DNA of 64,000 nucleotides from Hetaerina americana (taxonomy: Eukaryota; Arthropoda; Insecta; Odonata; Calopterygidae): NCBI GenBank assembly GCA_022747635.1, contig JAKTNV010000177.1, forward strand, positions 193,501 to 257,500, in the 5' to 3' direction. Numbering within the stretch: the first letter of the stretch is position 1; each line of letters starts with the position of its first letter. Positions 22,386-36,436 of the stretch are shown here, in pieces. The translations under genes and the position numbers were made by a program. The notes under the pieces are model-generated. The model was not told the origin of the DNA and did no database searches. It saw only the letters and a program-made list of their open reading frames with translations.

Positions 22386-25267
22386 AAAGGCATTGAAAAA
22401 GAAATTCAGATATGAAAAGGGAATAATCAAGAGAGAAGAGGACGAATTTTATTGATCTGTACGATTCTAATTCTAAAGTTTTCAGGCACAACGGGCTGAA
22501 TAAACTAGACGAGGACTGGGAATCCTCGATAAATGAACATTTCTTAAAAATTTAACCCAATGTACATCCCAAGAGGGTTGAACAATAAGAAAATCTCGAG
22601 AAATCGCCAGATCTGTCGTTCTGCTCATATGATGTGGCTTTATTCAAGGAAGTGTCTATCTTATGCATTAATATTAAAGGCAGTCCCCATCATTCATTCC
22701 GTTTCTCTATCGGCGCAAATAAATGTTCCTTCGTAATTGACTGAAGTTATCCAACGCCTCGAATTAAAATAAAACTGAATAAAAGAAATTGGAAGCTCTA
22801 AGCGAACGATTATATGGTCACTTTCAGGTTATTGGAAGTGTCAAGTCTTATTTTCACCAGTCTTCCCTTATAAGTCCATTCTACAAAAATTAGCAGCTTC
22901 CATTTCCTGTCGTCTCGGTGCGCCTGAGGTCAACTTCAGCTGTCAAAAGTGAGAATACTGCTGGGATCTGCTCAACTGCTTAAGTCGGAAGCTTTCCAGT
23001 GAAAGTTATATAATTAGAAAATAGGTGAGAATTATGTTGAGGGAGAGCTCTATTTAGAAAATTGTCGGAGTCCTTTGGCAAAAGACTCCAAGTGATCGAG
23101 TTTGACTTATAATCACACTACAAGGAATTTTAAACAGGATTTTATCCAAAGAATCCTCTTCCGGGACCGTAAGACTATCACAAATATCTACAATACGGAT
23201 TTTATTATGTAATATTACCCAGTTCCTATAGATACTTATAATTCTGTCTGATTTAAAATTAAATATAATCTATTTCCCATACATACTATACGACACGTCC
23301 TAAGTCTGTTCCTAGTCTTTCTCAAGCCGTTCCTTGTTTTGAGATTGAATATGGAGATAAAAATTTTGATGAATACGAAAAATTAGTGCTTATTTGCACC
23401 TAAACCGGAAATTTCAATTAATAATTGAAAATAAGTCACAGAAGAAAACAATAGGTCATATTAAATAGGATATTTTAGGGTATTTTCGCGATTTTAAATA
23501 TACGATATTTTCGCGATTTTTTGAAGTAATAATTCAGTTATTTAAAACAGAATTCTTGATTTCGGATAAGTGGAAGTTTATCTGCAGAGCATGCCAAAAA
23601 AATCTACCGACTGATTAAAAAAAGATTTCTATTTAGTCATTAACGCAAAAAGTACACATTAAATTAAATCTGAATTCAGTCAACCGAATGATTCCATGGC
23701 CAAAAAGGCATCTGCGTCGTTAAAACGCGGAACTAATAAAATATGTTTCCCGCACATATTCTTAAAATTCGCTACATATTTCTTAATAATAATTATATCA
23801 CATTCCAGCCGCAAGGAGAAGTGTTTAACTGACATTAGAAATTTCACATTTTTTTGAGGGAGAATAGGAATATATACGAAAAGAAACGTGATAGCTTCAC
23901 TACACAGTACATTAAATAACTACAGACAACGTTTCAATGTATAATGCATACAATTCAATTAGATAGGCGTGGAAAGGAAATTAAAATAAAATCTAAATAA
24001 ATTATCTAAAAAAATTGAATCCTGAATTCTAAATTGAAGGAAATATAAATAAAATAACTAATTTTACAAATGAATAAACATACTTCACAATACGCATAAG
24101 GACGGCAAGATTATTCATTCAAATTAATGAAAATGTGTACATATTTTCATGTAAAATGAACATGGCCCTGGGTGGGTTTTAATGTGAATAGAATTACCAC
24201 CCGATGACTTAAGTTGAAGGAGAAGAATACCTGAAGCCAATATGTAACTATAGTATCTGAATCTTAAGAAGAATATCATGAGAAAGAAGGAGAAAGTAAA
24301 GATATAGAGGGGAGAAAAATAATAACGGAGAAAGAAACTTAAATGATTATCGGAAGAAGAAAAACGCGGAAGGTAAAAGGGACTAAAAGCAGAGTAGAAG
24401 AGAAAGGAAGCGAGGGTGAGATGGAGTCGAGTTTGGTGGGCGGGGAGGGGAGGTAAGATGCGGGAAAGACAGAGGGGAATGAAAGAGGGAAGCTTGGACG
24501 TCTCGGGAGCCGAGAGTGTGGTTGGTCCGTAGCCGCTCATTAAACCGAATCAAGGGTGCAATTACGGAATTGGCCACAGTCAATTGTTGGACTCTTTTTC
24601 GAAAAAAAAACACTGGGGTCCCTTCTCCTAGGAGTTTGGAGGGAGGAGCACGAAAAGATGGAGGAAGAAAGGGACGGAAGAAATGGGAGACCGGTTGCTG
24701 GTTTTACCGGAGGCGAAATTCTTGGGATGAAACGAGGGTGAAAAAAGGCATGCATAAGACGGGAGGAGGGTTTTCGAAAAAATATTTCTGAAAGAAGTGA
24801 AAACAGGATAGAGGAAAGGGAGGCTTGGAAGACGTGAAAGGTGGAAGTGGGAGGGTCTCGAAAGATCAGAATTTCAAATTGTTTGCGTGAAAAACTTGTG
24901 GAGTGCCCGAGTGGAAAGGGACAAAACGTATTATGAATGGCGAGAGAGGGATGGAGGTCAATTACAGGACGATTAAGGAGAATATAGAGAGGAATATGGG
25001 ATCATAGGAGTATGGACGAAGGGAAAAAGAGCAAGTGAAGTGGCAGCAGCTGATATGACAAACAAATATATTCGGGATTCCTGTGAGAGTTGTGAATGAA
25101 ATAAATTTAGCATGGTACAAAAGAATTACGAGTAATCGTAATTCTTTCGCAGCGATTCGTAACTGTTCGTAAGCAAAATTCTGAAATGCTAATACAATGA
25201 CACCATCAACATGAGAAATATCCTCTCAATAGTCCAAACAAAGTCGTCAGTTAGCAAAATTATTATA
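22386..25267. other. Unassigned; strongly purine-rich 24260-25000
   Basis: 22386-24250 is AT-rich without features. From 24260 to 25000 the plus strand is GGA/GAAG-rich, giving stop-poor opposite-strand frames (for example 24540-24124) that I do not support as genes. Confidence 0.5.
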
Positions 25268-25600
25268 TTATTTGGTAATCTACCGGTTTAGGTAGGTTTT
25301 TGGTTTGGATGGACACAACTACCAAATAAATATTTTTGTGGCTCCTAACAAAACAGATAATCCAGCTACCCACTCAGCATCAGGTCCCTCTTCATCTCTG
25401 AGTACTTCCTCCCTCCCTTCATCCCGTCCAACATCCCCATCCTGTTCCTTCCCTTTCCTCGTTGCGTAACATTCTCCCCTCTATTACCGTCTTCAACATC
25501 CCACTGCCGGTCAATGCGTCCTTTAACCAATTTTACTGCCTTCATAGGATTTTTCCCAACAAACCCCTCTCTTTGCCTAGTACTTCCAAATTTGTTTACC
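25268..25600 (-). pseudogene. LINE family A fragment 4: C-terminus and 3' end
   Basis: The minus-strand frame 25656-25366 contains KGRNRMGMLDGMKGGRKYSE and then MKRDLM, the characteristic LINE C-terminal RGRxRxGMLDxLKxGxxYxxMKR. Just upstream, KNPMKAVKLVKGRI corresponds to the usual LLKTVIEGxI. The stop is at 25366-25368. The 3'UTR runs to a terminus CCTACCTAAACCGGTAGATT then ACCAAAT near 25268, shared with fragment 3. This is the cleanest 3' end of the family in the window. The RT and endonuclease are absent (5' truncation). Confidence 0.8.
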
Positions 25601-28600
25601 CTTCGGACCATTTCACCTTCTCCATTCTTCACCACTATAGTTAACACAATATTCAACCATTAGTTACAACAGATTTGAATGGCATTACGCTGATATAAAT
25701 TTAAATTTTTCTTTCATTCAAAATAATTCAATATAAAATCTCAATCAAGGCGGCGTGCAGGTTAATTGAACTTAGTTTCACCAAGATTTCTTTCCTCGCC
25801 ATATTGCATCACAGCCTGAAAAGAGGGAAATGAAACGCTAAACTAGTTGTAAATGTCAATTAATTAAGGGGAATTTAAAATTATTATCAAATACGAGTAC
25901 TTGGACTACAGACCATGCAGAAATACTGCGTGAATTATTCAAATTTTGCCTGAATTCATTTCAATTATAAAGCAAGGAATGTAAATATCCCGAAGCAAAG
26001 AGGAGCAGAAAATATAAACGATATCATGAAATGTAATTTAAAATATTAGGGACAGGTAATTGTGTGGGATATTAAAATTTCACTGTCAATCTAGCACATA
26101 TTCATCATCAGGTCGTGGTAGCCACGTCATTCATTCATTCGTGAATATTTGACCTACTCGAACCAAGCTTAACCTCTGCTCACCTTTCCCATGGTTATCA
26201 TGGTTCTCATGGATATCATCATGGCTATTCCCATGGTTCATTCATCCTTCCATCATTTATATCTAAATCATCTGTTCTTATTTAATTACTTTTCTACAGC
26301 TTACGTAGCTACATCAGCAGGGTCTATAAATATATCCTGGAAGCCTATGAATTACCACATAAGCGCGGAAATCTAACACTATCGAAATGCTAACACTAAT
26401 TCTTAAATAACTATTTTGTGCTTGAAGAAACGGCTTTCATGAAATATATTCTGTGAAAAAAATACAATCGAACTTTCAAAGTTATTTATCAAAGTTATTC
26501 TAGTTAATACTATATGTCACTATTAAGTATTATTTTTATTCTTATGTAATGAATTCAAAAAGATTCTTGATGAACAAATCGGTATTATTTTAAAAACATT
26601 GAACAGTTTTGTTAATCCTGGATCATGATTTTGTTGTTACCACCTTAAAAACCCATCTATTATGCAATATTTTATCTAGAAAAAGGTTTACAATAATGGA
26701 TATTGCGGTCCAACTCCAATGACCTGTCTTAGCCTATGTTATAGTGAATTTATTTAGAAATGGATGATGATACATGCGTTAAAGAGACCAAAATAATATA
26801 TGCATTCATCATAATTACCCGTAATTGTTATCCCAGGTCAGAAACAGGTCAAAATTTTAATTTTATTTTTGTGGAAGACCCTAATTTTGGGGTAAATATC
26901 TAACTAATATCACAGGCTTGTTTCTGACGTCAGACCGTACCTTCACCACTTTAATCTTTAAAGAGGTGGATCCTCCATAGAGGTATTATTTATAACATTT
27001 GAGTGCAATACTACAGGTTAGAAAATTATAGACCTATGGAAATGGACTATGAAATGGCAGGGATATAAGCAAGGTTCACTATTACAATAACCGAATGACT
27101 CTTTCCTAAACTGTTCCATCTCATCTGCGCACTATAAACTGTAGCAACTCTCATAACTGAAACAAGGATACTTCAGCAAAACATCAACTTTACTAATGGA
27201 TTTCACGAGTTCGGAATATAAAAATGTATGAAGAGTAGGTAATTTAGGACTAAAAATTACAACGATAGTTTATACGGGTATTTTTTTAAGCAATTGGCGA
27301 TTTAAATAACTTTGAACTCATAGCCATACATATGAAAGGATTTGAAATAAAAGGCTACGTAAATTGTAAATATAATTAGCCGTTGTATCTTTCTTACTGC
27401 GGCGACCCCTCTTCCTCATCGTTTCAGGAACATGGGTTCCATACACATGGAGACACGTTAAGCCCATTATAGTCTTTGTTTTTGGTACAAAGGGCCTTTC
27501 AGAAACGCTACGCGGTCCTTGGCACGACTTTTAAAATAGCGGGTAGCAGATGTAAATACAAACAAGTTTGGGATGTGAAAAATACAAATTGCGCCTGGGA
27601 AACGTGACGAGAACTTGGAATGGGAGCGGCACAGGTTCTTCTAAGGAACGGGATAAAATCTCATCGGTGTGAATGGGATCCGTTTGTTGCCGTTTGATGA
27701 GATTGTGGTGTATTAACTGCGAGTGTGACCTTGGATGAGAAACGGGGAGAAAAAGGAACAAATCACAAAACGGAACGCATTTATAAGAAAACCGCGGCTC
27801 GGAGGCGAACCGATTTCGTGAACTCTGGAGGGAGTCGTATCATTAGAGCAGTTTCATTCCTTCCGCATTCCAAAATAAACATGATTACTACGGGGGATGC
27901 TTTCTGTAGAGATGTGCAGAAACGGCTTGGCAATGGATCCGATAAGCATCTAATTTTTCCAATGGCACCGACAACGTTTTGGTGAGCTACTGTGCTTTTC
28001 ATAGTCATTTCTCAAAACATTGCATTAAGAAGGTAATGATAGAAGATTGAATGTTTTTTAATGAGGTGCATCATAATTATAGTTTCCTGGGAGAGATAAT
28101 GTTAAAAGAGAAGTAAATACATGAACCAATATCAATATAAACCGGTTAATGGTTAATGGTAGTATTTCAACATTTAATATTTATCCTATTTTCATAATGA
28201 TTCTGAAAGTACTGCGGATAACACAATATTACCACAGCAGCGGTGTGATCAGGAAAATATTAGTTCATTTGAAAATGTGATGAAGTATAAGGGAACAATA
28301 GCATGTATTAAATGCAATATAAACAATATGCAAGTTGTATCAATTTTAACAATATACATATCACGGAATGAGTTAAGCATAGTCATTTGAAAAAAATTCT
28401 GTTTATGGAATGTCGGTGAAAGAAAATGGAATCAAGAAAGTAGTCATTTCCGTGGTTACGGCACATTATATTTGTTAGAGAGCTACATAATAATGCCACT
28501 GCCACTAAAATATTCGATTTAATTTATATGAAAGGCAATTATAAGTAATTAGTAAAACTGAGTAATACTTTTAAAAAAATTAAAAAAACACATAAAATGA

Positions 28601-29490
28601 ACTCCGGGAATACTCGCCGAGATGTCTATTAAAAGCGTAACATTAACATTCCTAATAAGTACAACTAATTTGATAACTTGTTCCATATGACGTAGGAGTA
28701 CTTTTATTTTCAAAATCTTGTACCAGTCGACTAGAAATTCGATGATGGCATTCACTGTCTTCCTCGGATCTTGGAAATAAATATCTCTCTCCCAGCAATT
28801 CTACGCATTCATCTTCCGTTATTTTGCCAATGTCACTACTAAATTAATTTTAGCCCCCTGTCTTAGTTCTTAGAGTTGTCAAATTTGTTTGAAACAAATA
28901 TATAAAAAATATACTAAGCATACTATACGTATTGAGCTAAAATAATAGTATTTTTATTCAAATCTCAAACCGAAGATCTTAGCTTAACAGTGTTTGAGAA
29001 CGAGTTTAGAAAATATTGTATAATTTTTTTTCAAATCCATATACCATATAGCATAAGTGCGATTTTGTTCTCTATTTCTTCTGACGTACTTATTTCTTTC
29101 CATATTTATGCGCAAAAACCGCTATTTGACAGGGCAGTGTGATCTATTCCAATTATTAAAAAAGCATTTTTTCATATTTTATGTTTATATATGCATTGAA
29201 GTCTCAATATTATTTACTTCAGCCGGAGCTACCTTTCTCATCGGTAACTTCGGAATAAAAAAGTGCAAGGCCAGATTTGGAACTATTTTACGCCCTTTGC
29301 GGAAAACTAATTTCTAAATTACCTAATTGATTTTATGACCGAAAAGAATAATCTTTCACTAGTTTTAATTATTTTATTCCCTTTCTTACTATTTTCTCTT
29401 TGGTGCAACAGGTCCCTGACCCTTTCTACGATCGCCACTTTTCCTCAACGGATATATAACTTTAATTCCCTCCCTCATTTTCTCTCCTTC
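25601..29490. other. Unassigned AT-rich DNA
   Basis: No supported gene. A 75- to 88-codon pair of overlapping frames at 27725-28008 has no recognisable domain. Confidence 0.5.
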
Positions 29491-29496
29491 TGATTT

Positions 29497-29720
29497 CCCC
29501 CCCCCCCCCGGTATTTCATGTCTGCCCTTCTCGCTTCCTTTCTATGCAGTTTCATCCGCCCACCTCATTATAACATCCTCCCGTCCGCCCCCACCGCCCC
29601 CCACCCTTCCTCCAATTCAGGCAGTTTTTTACCCTCAACAACTGCATTTATCCTCGCATGTTTCCCGCTCGGCCCATTTCCAATGAAACATGGAACGGCC
29701 TCATCACGCAACCCCGGGAT
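29497..29720. repeat. Poly-C run and pyrimidine-rich, CpG-containing patch
   Basis: A run of about 13 C residues near 29498-29510 precedes a C/T-rich stretch that ends around 29720. Low-complexity; no gene supported. Confidence 0.6.
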
Positions 29721-32700
29721 CAGGAGAGCGGACAAAAACCGCGGCTTTGAAAAGGGCAGGCTTCCTATCTTTTGCATGTCGCATGCCATCGAAAGTATTT
29801 GAGACGCAGGATCACACGTGCTACATATGTGCATCCCCTAGCAAGACTCCACATTTCCACGACTTTCTCCAATCATTGGGATTCCCTTATCCCTTAACGT
29901 AACGGGAACGAGTTCTCCCATTGAGGGCATTAGGCAATGAACCGTTTAACTATATTGGCACTCAGACCCACTCAGTCTCACACTTTTTGCTCTCAGTCAA
30001 TGAGGACCAACGGCTTTTGCGAACCAGAATTTTGTTTCTGTCTACGAGGGAAGTTGGAAAATAGTCGAGTCTTAAAACGTCGCCCACAGGAATTGAGATT
30101 GTATTGCTGATAATTATATTAAAACATAACCACAAAGGCGATCGGAGAGGTTAGCGGTCATGCTAAACCTTAAGGTTTTCAAGTTCACACATGGAGAAAT
30201 GTAATTCTGTTTCTTTCTTTATACAATAGCAAGGAAGATTTTCTACTTGAAATATAATACACGTCCACACACGAAAATAAGGCTTTGAATGAAGTTTCCG
30301 CATCGTATCCAGAGGCGTCACCAATACTTGAATTAAGGCCCGCCACTCTGTAGCCAAGTGCTCCTCTAAATTAGGTGCCACGTCGTAAGATGAGCTTATG
30401 TTTCTGTGTCGGTTCTTGGGATTTCTGACAAGAATGAAAAGATTCCTTTCCAAATAATGGATCAATGAAATAATGAACATTTGCTTGTTTGTATTGTATC
30501 TTGTTGAATAAATTAAAAATGTAATCAATTAGTTTCAGAAAATAATGGAACTAAGCAAATAAATATTTAAAATATTCAGAAGACGTATGTAGTTGATAGT
30601 AATATTTTATATTAGTCGTGGAAGAAACTTGCTGTAACTTTTTTTATATGATTTCATAATTGCAAATTTATTAGAGGTAATAACTCTCATATATATCTGC
30701 GTGTGCACTATTAGCTATTTTTTGGTAACTGTTGATAAATGTAACATAGATTTAAACAACTCTATATATTCTAGTGACATGCATCAATGGCGATCGAACT
30801 TAATGATTAAAAACTGTACTTGAATAACTTTCCGACACTTTTAGCAAGTGAACCTTTCTAATCGGTGTATGGTTCCGCAAGCAGTCGCAGTTTAACCTTC
30901 CTTTAAATACAGCAAACGAACCATATAAATTCTTATTCCAAAACTGGTGGAATGGCATATGAACCGAAACGCACCTGTGTGTATAAAGGCGCATCGAAGG
31001 AGCAAAATAAGTATAGTATACCCACGAATAGTTAGAATGGGAACTGAAACCCGAGGAACGGTTTTTGGTCTTGGGTGTTCAGCTTTCAATTAGATTTAGT
31101 TTCCCCATGTTGGCTTGCATTTAGATTTATTTAGGTTCTGTATAGGTTTAGGGTACATGCATTTTTGTTTCTTAATACATTGATGAGATGTCTGTTGTGA
31201 ACCACGTAGGTTAATATTTACATTGATTCTAAGAATATTTAATTAAAATTCCTTTTTACCCTTTACCCCACATGTTAAACTCACCGTGAGTTCAAGATTA
31301 ACAATACCATTTGCAACCCTACCGGTCTTCAAATCAACGAATCATAAGCTTAAAATTTTCATCGTGAGAAATCCATTGACACAATCTCTAAGGGTATTTC
31401 TAGTGACATTTTAGCAGTTATACGGTAGTATATACTGGTAGTAGTAGTTACACCACACTACTTTTGTACGTAACAAGAGTTAGAGGTCACAACATGGATA
31501 CGGTATGAATGAAAAATTCCTAAAAACTTGTTCATTTTTTTGCTCGCCTCTGGGAGAAAGAGAAAAATTAAACTGGTGAATCCAATAAAGATTCTTCTAA
31601 TTAATTATGTAAATATAGGGTGATGATAAGTTTCCACAACCAAGAAATTTACGTGCGTGACGGCATTCTCAGGAAATTTTATAAAAAGAGCTTATGTATA
31701 ATATGGTGAAAGGATAAATTTCATAACCTATGGTTAAACCAATAAATCAACCAGCATTATAAGTCGAGAGAGACATTAAAGAAGCAGGGGAAATTTGTTG
31801 AATTTTTTACAAAGCAGAGGCTAGCAAAATATACAACTGAAATGAGAAAAACGGCAATGGCTCAAGAAGGATTTAAACGAATATAATTTATTTCCGGTTG
31901 AAAATATAAGCCGAGAGTAATTTTCAAAGGAAATATGTAAACTTAGGGCTGTTTGTTCTATCAGTACACTTAGAGTAATCAATAAGTAGTAAGAATGTCA
32001 CGATGACGTTATGAATAGTGAGATACCAATGCAGATAAGTGAATGAGCAATTATTTGAATTTGGATACTGGGTCCAACGAGTGGATTGGCGTAATTCATG
32101 GGATGGGAAGGTAAAGAAGGGAGACCTTCAACCCCTGTGCGCCCTGCATAAGCGTGACGCCCGGCTCCCCTTCATCCCACGCGCCTGAAACCACTTTGCA
32201 CCTCAATTACAGGCCTCCAAAGACGCTTGACTCATTCGCCTTTGTCCTAGAAAAGCGAACTAAATCACTCTTCGGGTTCGAAAGAAATTAAAGGATACCC
32301 CAAATAAAAAGTTAAGTAATAATGCAATGCTCTTTGCATTGGATGTAATTTCTTGCTTAGGTTTCTGAAGTCTTTGCATTTTGAGTAGCCCTACGAGACA
32401 CAGATATATGACTGCAAAGTTAAAATAAATATTTAACGAACTTGAAATAGACATTGGTAAAATAAAAGTTTGGAAGCAGATTTTGGTAATAGATCGGTTA
32501 TGCAATAAGCCTACTGAGGGTGAAATCAAAGAAACTGCGGGGCGTGCCACGCATGTCCATTTAATTTCAGCCGAGTCACCCGCTGATATGCATACAGGTG
32601 TGAGAATTCAACCGTACAAAATCATTCTCCTTGACTACAGTTCCGATCATGACGAATGTAATTTCACTAAATAATTCTCAAATTATTTGTCGTGAGACAT

Positions 32701-34670
32701 TGCCCTTGATGAACCTACTCCTAGAAAATCTTTTTTATGTTAAAAAGAGCTAATTATCAAGGCTATTTACTTACTGTTTTTATGAACAATTCCAAAATTA
32801 ACTGCAACAGAAAACAGAGAAATTAAAATTACTTTGCGAAGGAATCTTTTGAATAGAAAATAAATTGGATCTAAAACTTCTATTGTTTTTTCTATCCAAA
32901 ATAATGTCACCATTTATAAAAACCTTGCACAGGCAGATTAGGGAACTAGTGTACTCGAAATGGATGCATCTTGCGAATGCATATCGTTATAATTCGGATG
33001 AGGAATTCATATTTATAATGTTGAAGTCAGAAAATAGGATTAATGAAAGCATCATGCATCAATAAACATACTACAAGTATTCATCACCCTGGTAGTAGCA
33101 GTATTAGGGTAGGCGACTGACAGCTATTACTGAATTAAGAATTGCTACTTCAATTACAATGTGGACAAACTGTCTGTAAAACACTTCGTTCGCATTGTTG
33201 GATACCGCAAAATTGCTAGTCCTGTGACATTAGAAAATATGAAGACACTTAAGTATAGACCTGAGCCTAATCTCCATAAATGTCACGAGCGATAAAAGTA
33301 ATGTTTTTATTTAGAGTATTTATATTATTTGCGTGTTCTCAAAGAAACATAAACTGAATGCATTTGTAGAAATTATTTTTTCCCCTTTAAATCATAGAAA
33401 TGGATCACAATGAAATTTTACACAGTTCAATACCATGGCCATCATCAAGGAGTATCATCCATAATCGCAGAAATTTCAGTGCAAAATTGAAAAAAATACC
33501 GCGTTTAACCAACTAATATACAGTTTATAGCGACTGCAATAAGGATGCAAATTTTGGGGTGCGTGCATCATAAATCGGACGAATACCTAATACAGCTTTA
33601 TGAAGGACAATTATTTTTTTCACTTTAATAATCCAGTAATCATTTGCCCCTATCGGATCCACGGATTACAGGTAAACAGCCACGTATTACTTCTTCAAAT
33701 TTTACCAATCTCGTGGATTGCCCAATTAAATCCCGCCGCGCTATGTTTTCTGTCCCTAGGGGATCTTGAATCGTAAACACCTGATTATTAGGGAAACATT
33801 GAGATAGCACATCTCCATGCGCTGGTCCATTCCCTTTAAACCTCACCCATTTACCCGCATTTACTGGATTCTCCAGTTTTTTATGATCCTCTACCCCATC
33901 TCACCCTGGCTGGCTCTCCTTAACTCTCCGCTGTTAGATCTTTCTTCATTTTTACCGCCGAACATTTTTACCGTCTTCGCCGAACATTTTAAGCTCTACG
34001 CCCTTAGTCCTCAAACTACTTCCGCTACCTTCTATTTCTTTTGCCTTTGACAATGCCTTTTCGTCTTGATCCCATCATTCTTTAAATAAATGTAGTAGCC
34101 GAGATATATTCGTGTGTATTGCCAAATGTGGGAAAAAGATGATGAACAAATTGCAGGGAAAAGGGACTTCGAGTTTGGCAAAATCGATAAAGTAGCGAAG
34201 TGCGTGTGCTTCATACAAAAACGCATTTATGCAAACCTGCTTAAGGACATGTTGAAGCACTAAAATTTCATATTTTTGAGCTTCATATGCGTCCTGGTAT
34301 CCTCACAATGTTTGATAGTTAAAATTCATATCTGATAATATTTTTAGTGCAATAATTGTTGACGTAACAGCTTTACATTAAAGTTAATATTTACAGAATG
34401 CAATCAAGATTAGGACGAACAACAAGATCCCATGTATCATCTTTTACATTAATTTAAAAAAATTTAAGACTCGTCCTCATCAGTTCAGGTAACTTAAATC
34501 TATAACTATACGAAAGTCAAGGAACAAGTAGCCAAGTGTATCGGTATTCTGTCCATCAAGCCTCAGAAAATATATTCTTTTAGGTTTTTACATTCGATCC
34601 AAATATATTGTTGACCAATTAATTTTTAGGTAGTAAATGTATTGAGACGTAGGTATTTTAGGCCGTGTTA
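29721..34670. other. Unassigned; longest ordinary-composition frame at 30163-30528 (minus)
   Basis: The minus-strand frame at 30528-30163 is 121 codons in DNA of normal composition. It reads ISSSYDVAPNLEEHLATEWR in the middle. I recognise no domain and see no clear splice sites; it could be a decayed transposon or chance. The rest is AT-rich with nothing recognised. Confidence 0.4.
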
Positions 34671-34804
34671 ATGATAGTATTTAACGACAATATATAAGAT
34701 GCTTACCGGAGACGCTTCTAATGTGACATACGACCTCATGATAGTATTTAACGACATTATATAAGATGCTTACCGGACACGCTTCTAATGTGACATACGA
34801 CCTC
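34671..34804 (+). repeat. Tandem duplication, 67 bp x 2
   Basis: Units 34671-34737 and 34738-34804, both starting ATGATAGTATTTAACGACA and ending ATACGACCTC. They differ at only a few bases, so the duplication is recent relative to its surroundings. Confidence 0.9.
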
Positions 34805-35895
34805 AAAAATTTGAGAAAAAATGTCTTGTATCTTTGTTAGGTCGGAAACTTTTCAGACCGTCCTTGCATAATATGTTTACCCTTCATTGAGAATAATGCT
34901 AGTATATATTACCCGAAAAAATTACTACTGATAAAATAAGCTTTATCATGAATTTCATGACGAATTTTTACTATTTCAGGTGGAAATAAAAATGTGGAAA
35001 AGTAAACGTCTATCATGCATGTGGTGGAGAAAAATTTGAGTCACTTATACCAATAGATGTTTTGATAATAAATTCACTAAGGTATGGATAACAGGTTATG
35101 ATTATCTGAAATCTTAATTGAAATATCCTGAAGGTCACAAAAGAAATTGTTGCTTGGTGTGGCCGTTATGGTGTAGATCTTGTTATGCGAATTCAATCAC
35201 ACAACTCAACTTCTTCCGTTGCGAATAATTAGTTGCCCTCAAATGCCACTTATTTCGAATGAATCAATAGAGCGAAGGGAGATATGCACATATCCCAAGA
35301 TACCAAACAGGACTTGAAGGGGTTTCACAACTACTCAGAGATGTCATCACGCGTCGTAATGAACCTACCCCCCTCTTTGCTCGCATGACCTTGCGTGGAA
35401 TAATTAGTGACGTTTCCTGAGATTTGAGGATTGGCATGAAATCAATAGAGATAACCTTTTAATCAACATTTAACGCGTATTATTTATAACAATGGCGTCT
35501 GTTTTAATGCTATTCTCATTCACTGATGCCCGCAAAGCGCAATTGGGCAAGTGCCCAATTATATGAAAATAATTTTAATAAATACTGCCCACGAATTATG
35601 GCCTTCCGGATTAATTATTTTAGCCATTGAAATGCGAAATTTTTCTTAAATTTTTATGTCCATTTGCGTTTTCCTGGGCCATCATATTTTTTCCATTCGT
35701 ACAGATGGTATGATATTATCAATTCCTTGTTGTCAACATATATCAATTACTTGATTAGTTCACAGCACATACTTTTATTCTTTTCTCTAACCCTTCCTAA
35801 AACCCTCCTACTACGTCTCCACTACATTGTATCAACACACTGGGAAAGAGGATTTGTAACAATACTTGGATAATGTAACAACAATGGATAAATGG
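34805..35895. other. Unassigned AT-rich DNA
   Basis: No supported feature. Confidence 0.5.
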
Positions 35896-36436
35896 AAGAG
35901 TAGACCAGAGAAGCAAAGGATCCTTCGAAATCCATTAATGAGGCAAGACACAATTGCGTTGCCTAAAACGAAGACGATTTGGAGGGTGCAAATCACGGAA
36001 AGATGGAATTTTCCTATCAATGCCACCAACTGTATTCTTTGCAAAGCGTCTTTCATGACAAAATCATAGATAACACACCTGATTAGGTTGTTTCAATTCT
36101 CAAATATGATGATTAAGTTCCTTGTTTGTAAGAAAATATAAGTACAAAGCTAATAATAGTTTACACGGGCTGCGAAACACGGCTAATACCAACCAACATC
36201 AAGTATGCTCAGATGATGAGAAAATATTTGTTCGTTTCAAATTAAATATCCAAAAAACCAACTGAGAGAGTGCTCCAAGAATATTCTATTAAAACCCACA
36301 TTAAAAAAAAGGTTACCAACAAAGAAGCAGTATGTGTTATTATTATTATTGTGTCACTCTGAGTATTAAATTCATGAATAATTAGAAAAGTAGACCAGAG
36401 AAGCACAGAATCCTTCGAAATCCATTATTGAGGCAA
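35896..36436 (+). repeat. Direct repeat of about 51 bp, copies about 490 bp apart
   Basis: Copies at 35896-35946 and 36386-36436 share GTAGACCAGAGAAGCA, TCCTTCGAAATCCATTA and TGAGGCAA. The first lies in an open frame (35866-36069), but the second is out of any long frame. The 440 bases between them are unassigned. This could be a segmental duplication or the long flanks of an insertion. Confidence 0.75.

Noticed and set aside
24124..24791. Several 60-138-codon frames on both strands
   Set aside because: Purine-rich composition gives overlapping frames on both strands; no motif or splice context.
26090..26125. Minus-strand CCTGATGATGAATATG with GAAA downstream
   Set aside because: No convincing stem II; kept out for lack of supporting PLE blocks.
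33420..33460. Minus-strand TTGATGATGGCCATGG
   Set aside because: The inner sequence is a self-palindrome that cannot form stem II; likely chance, or very decayed.
34450..34500. Minus-strand CTGATGAGGACGAGTC
   Set aside because: Short GAC/GTC stem is present, but the following TAAA is not GAAA and no flanking terminal signature is seen.
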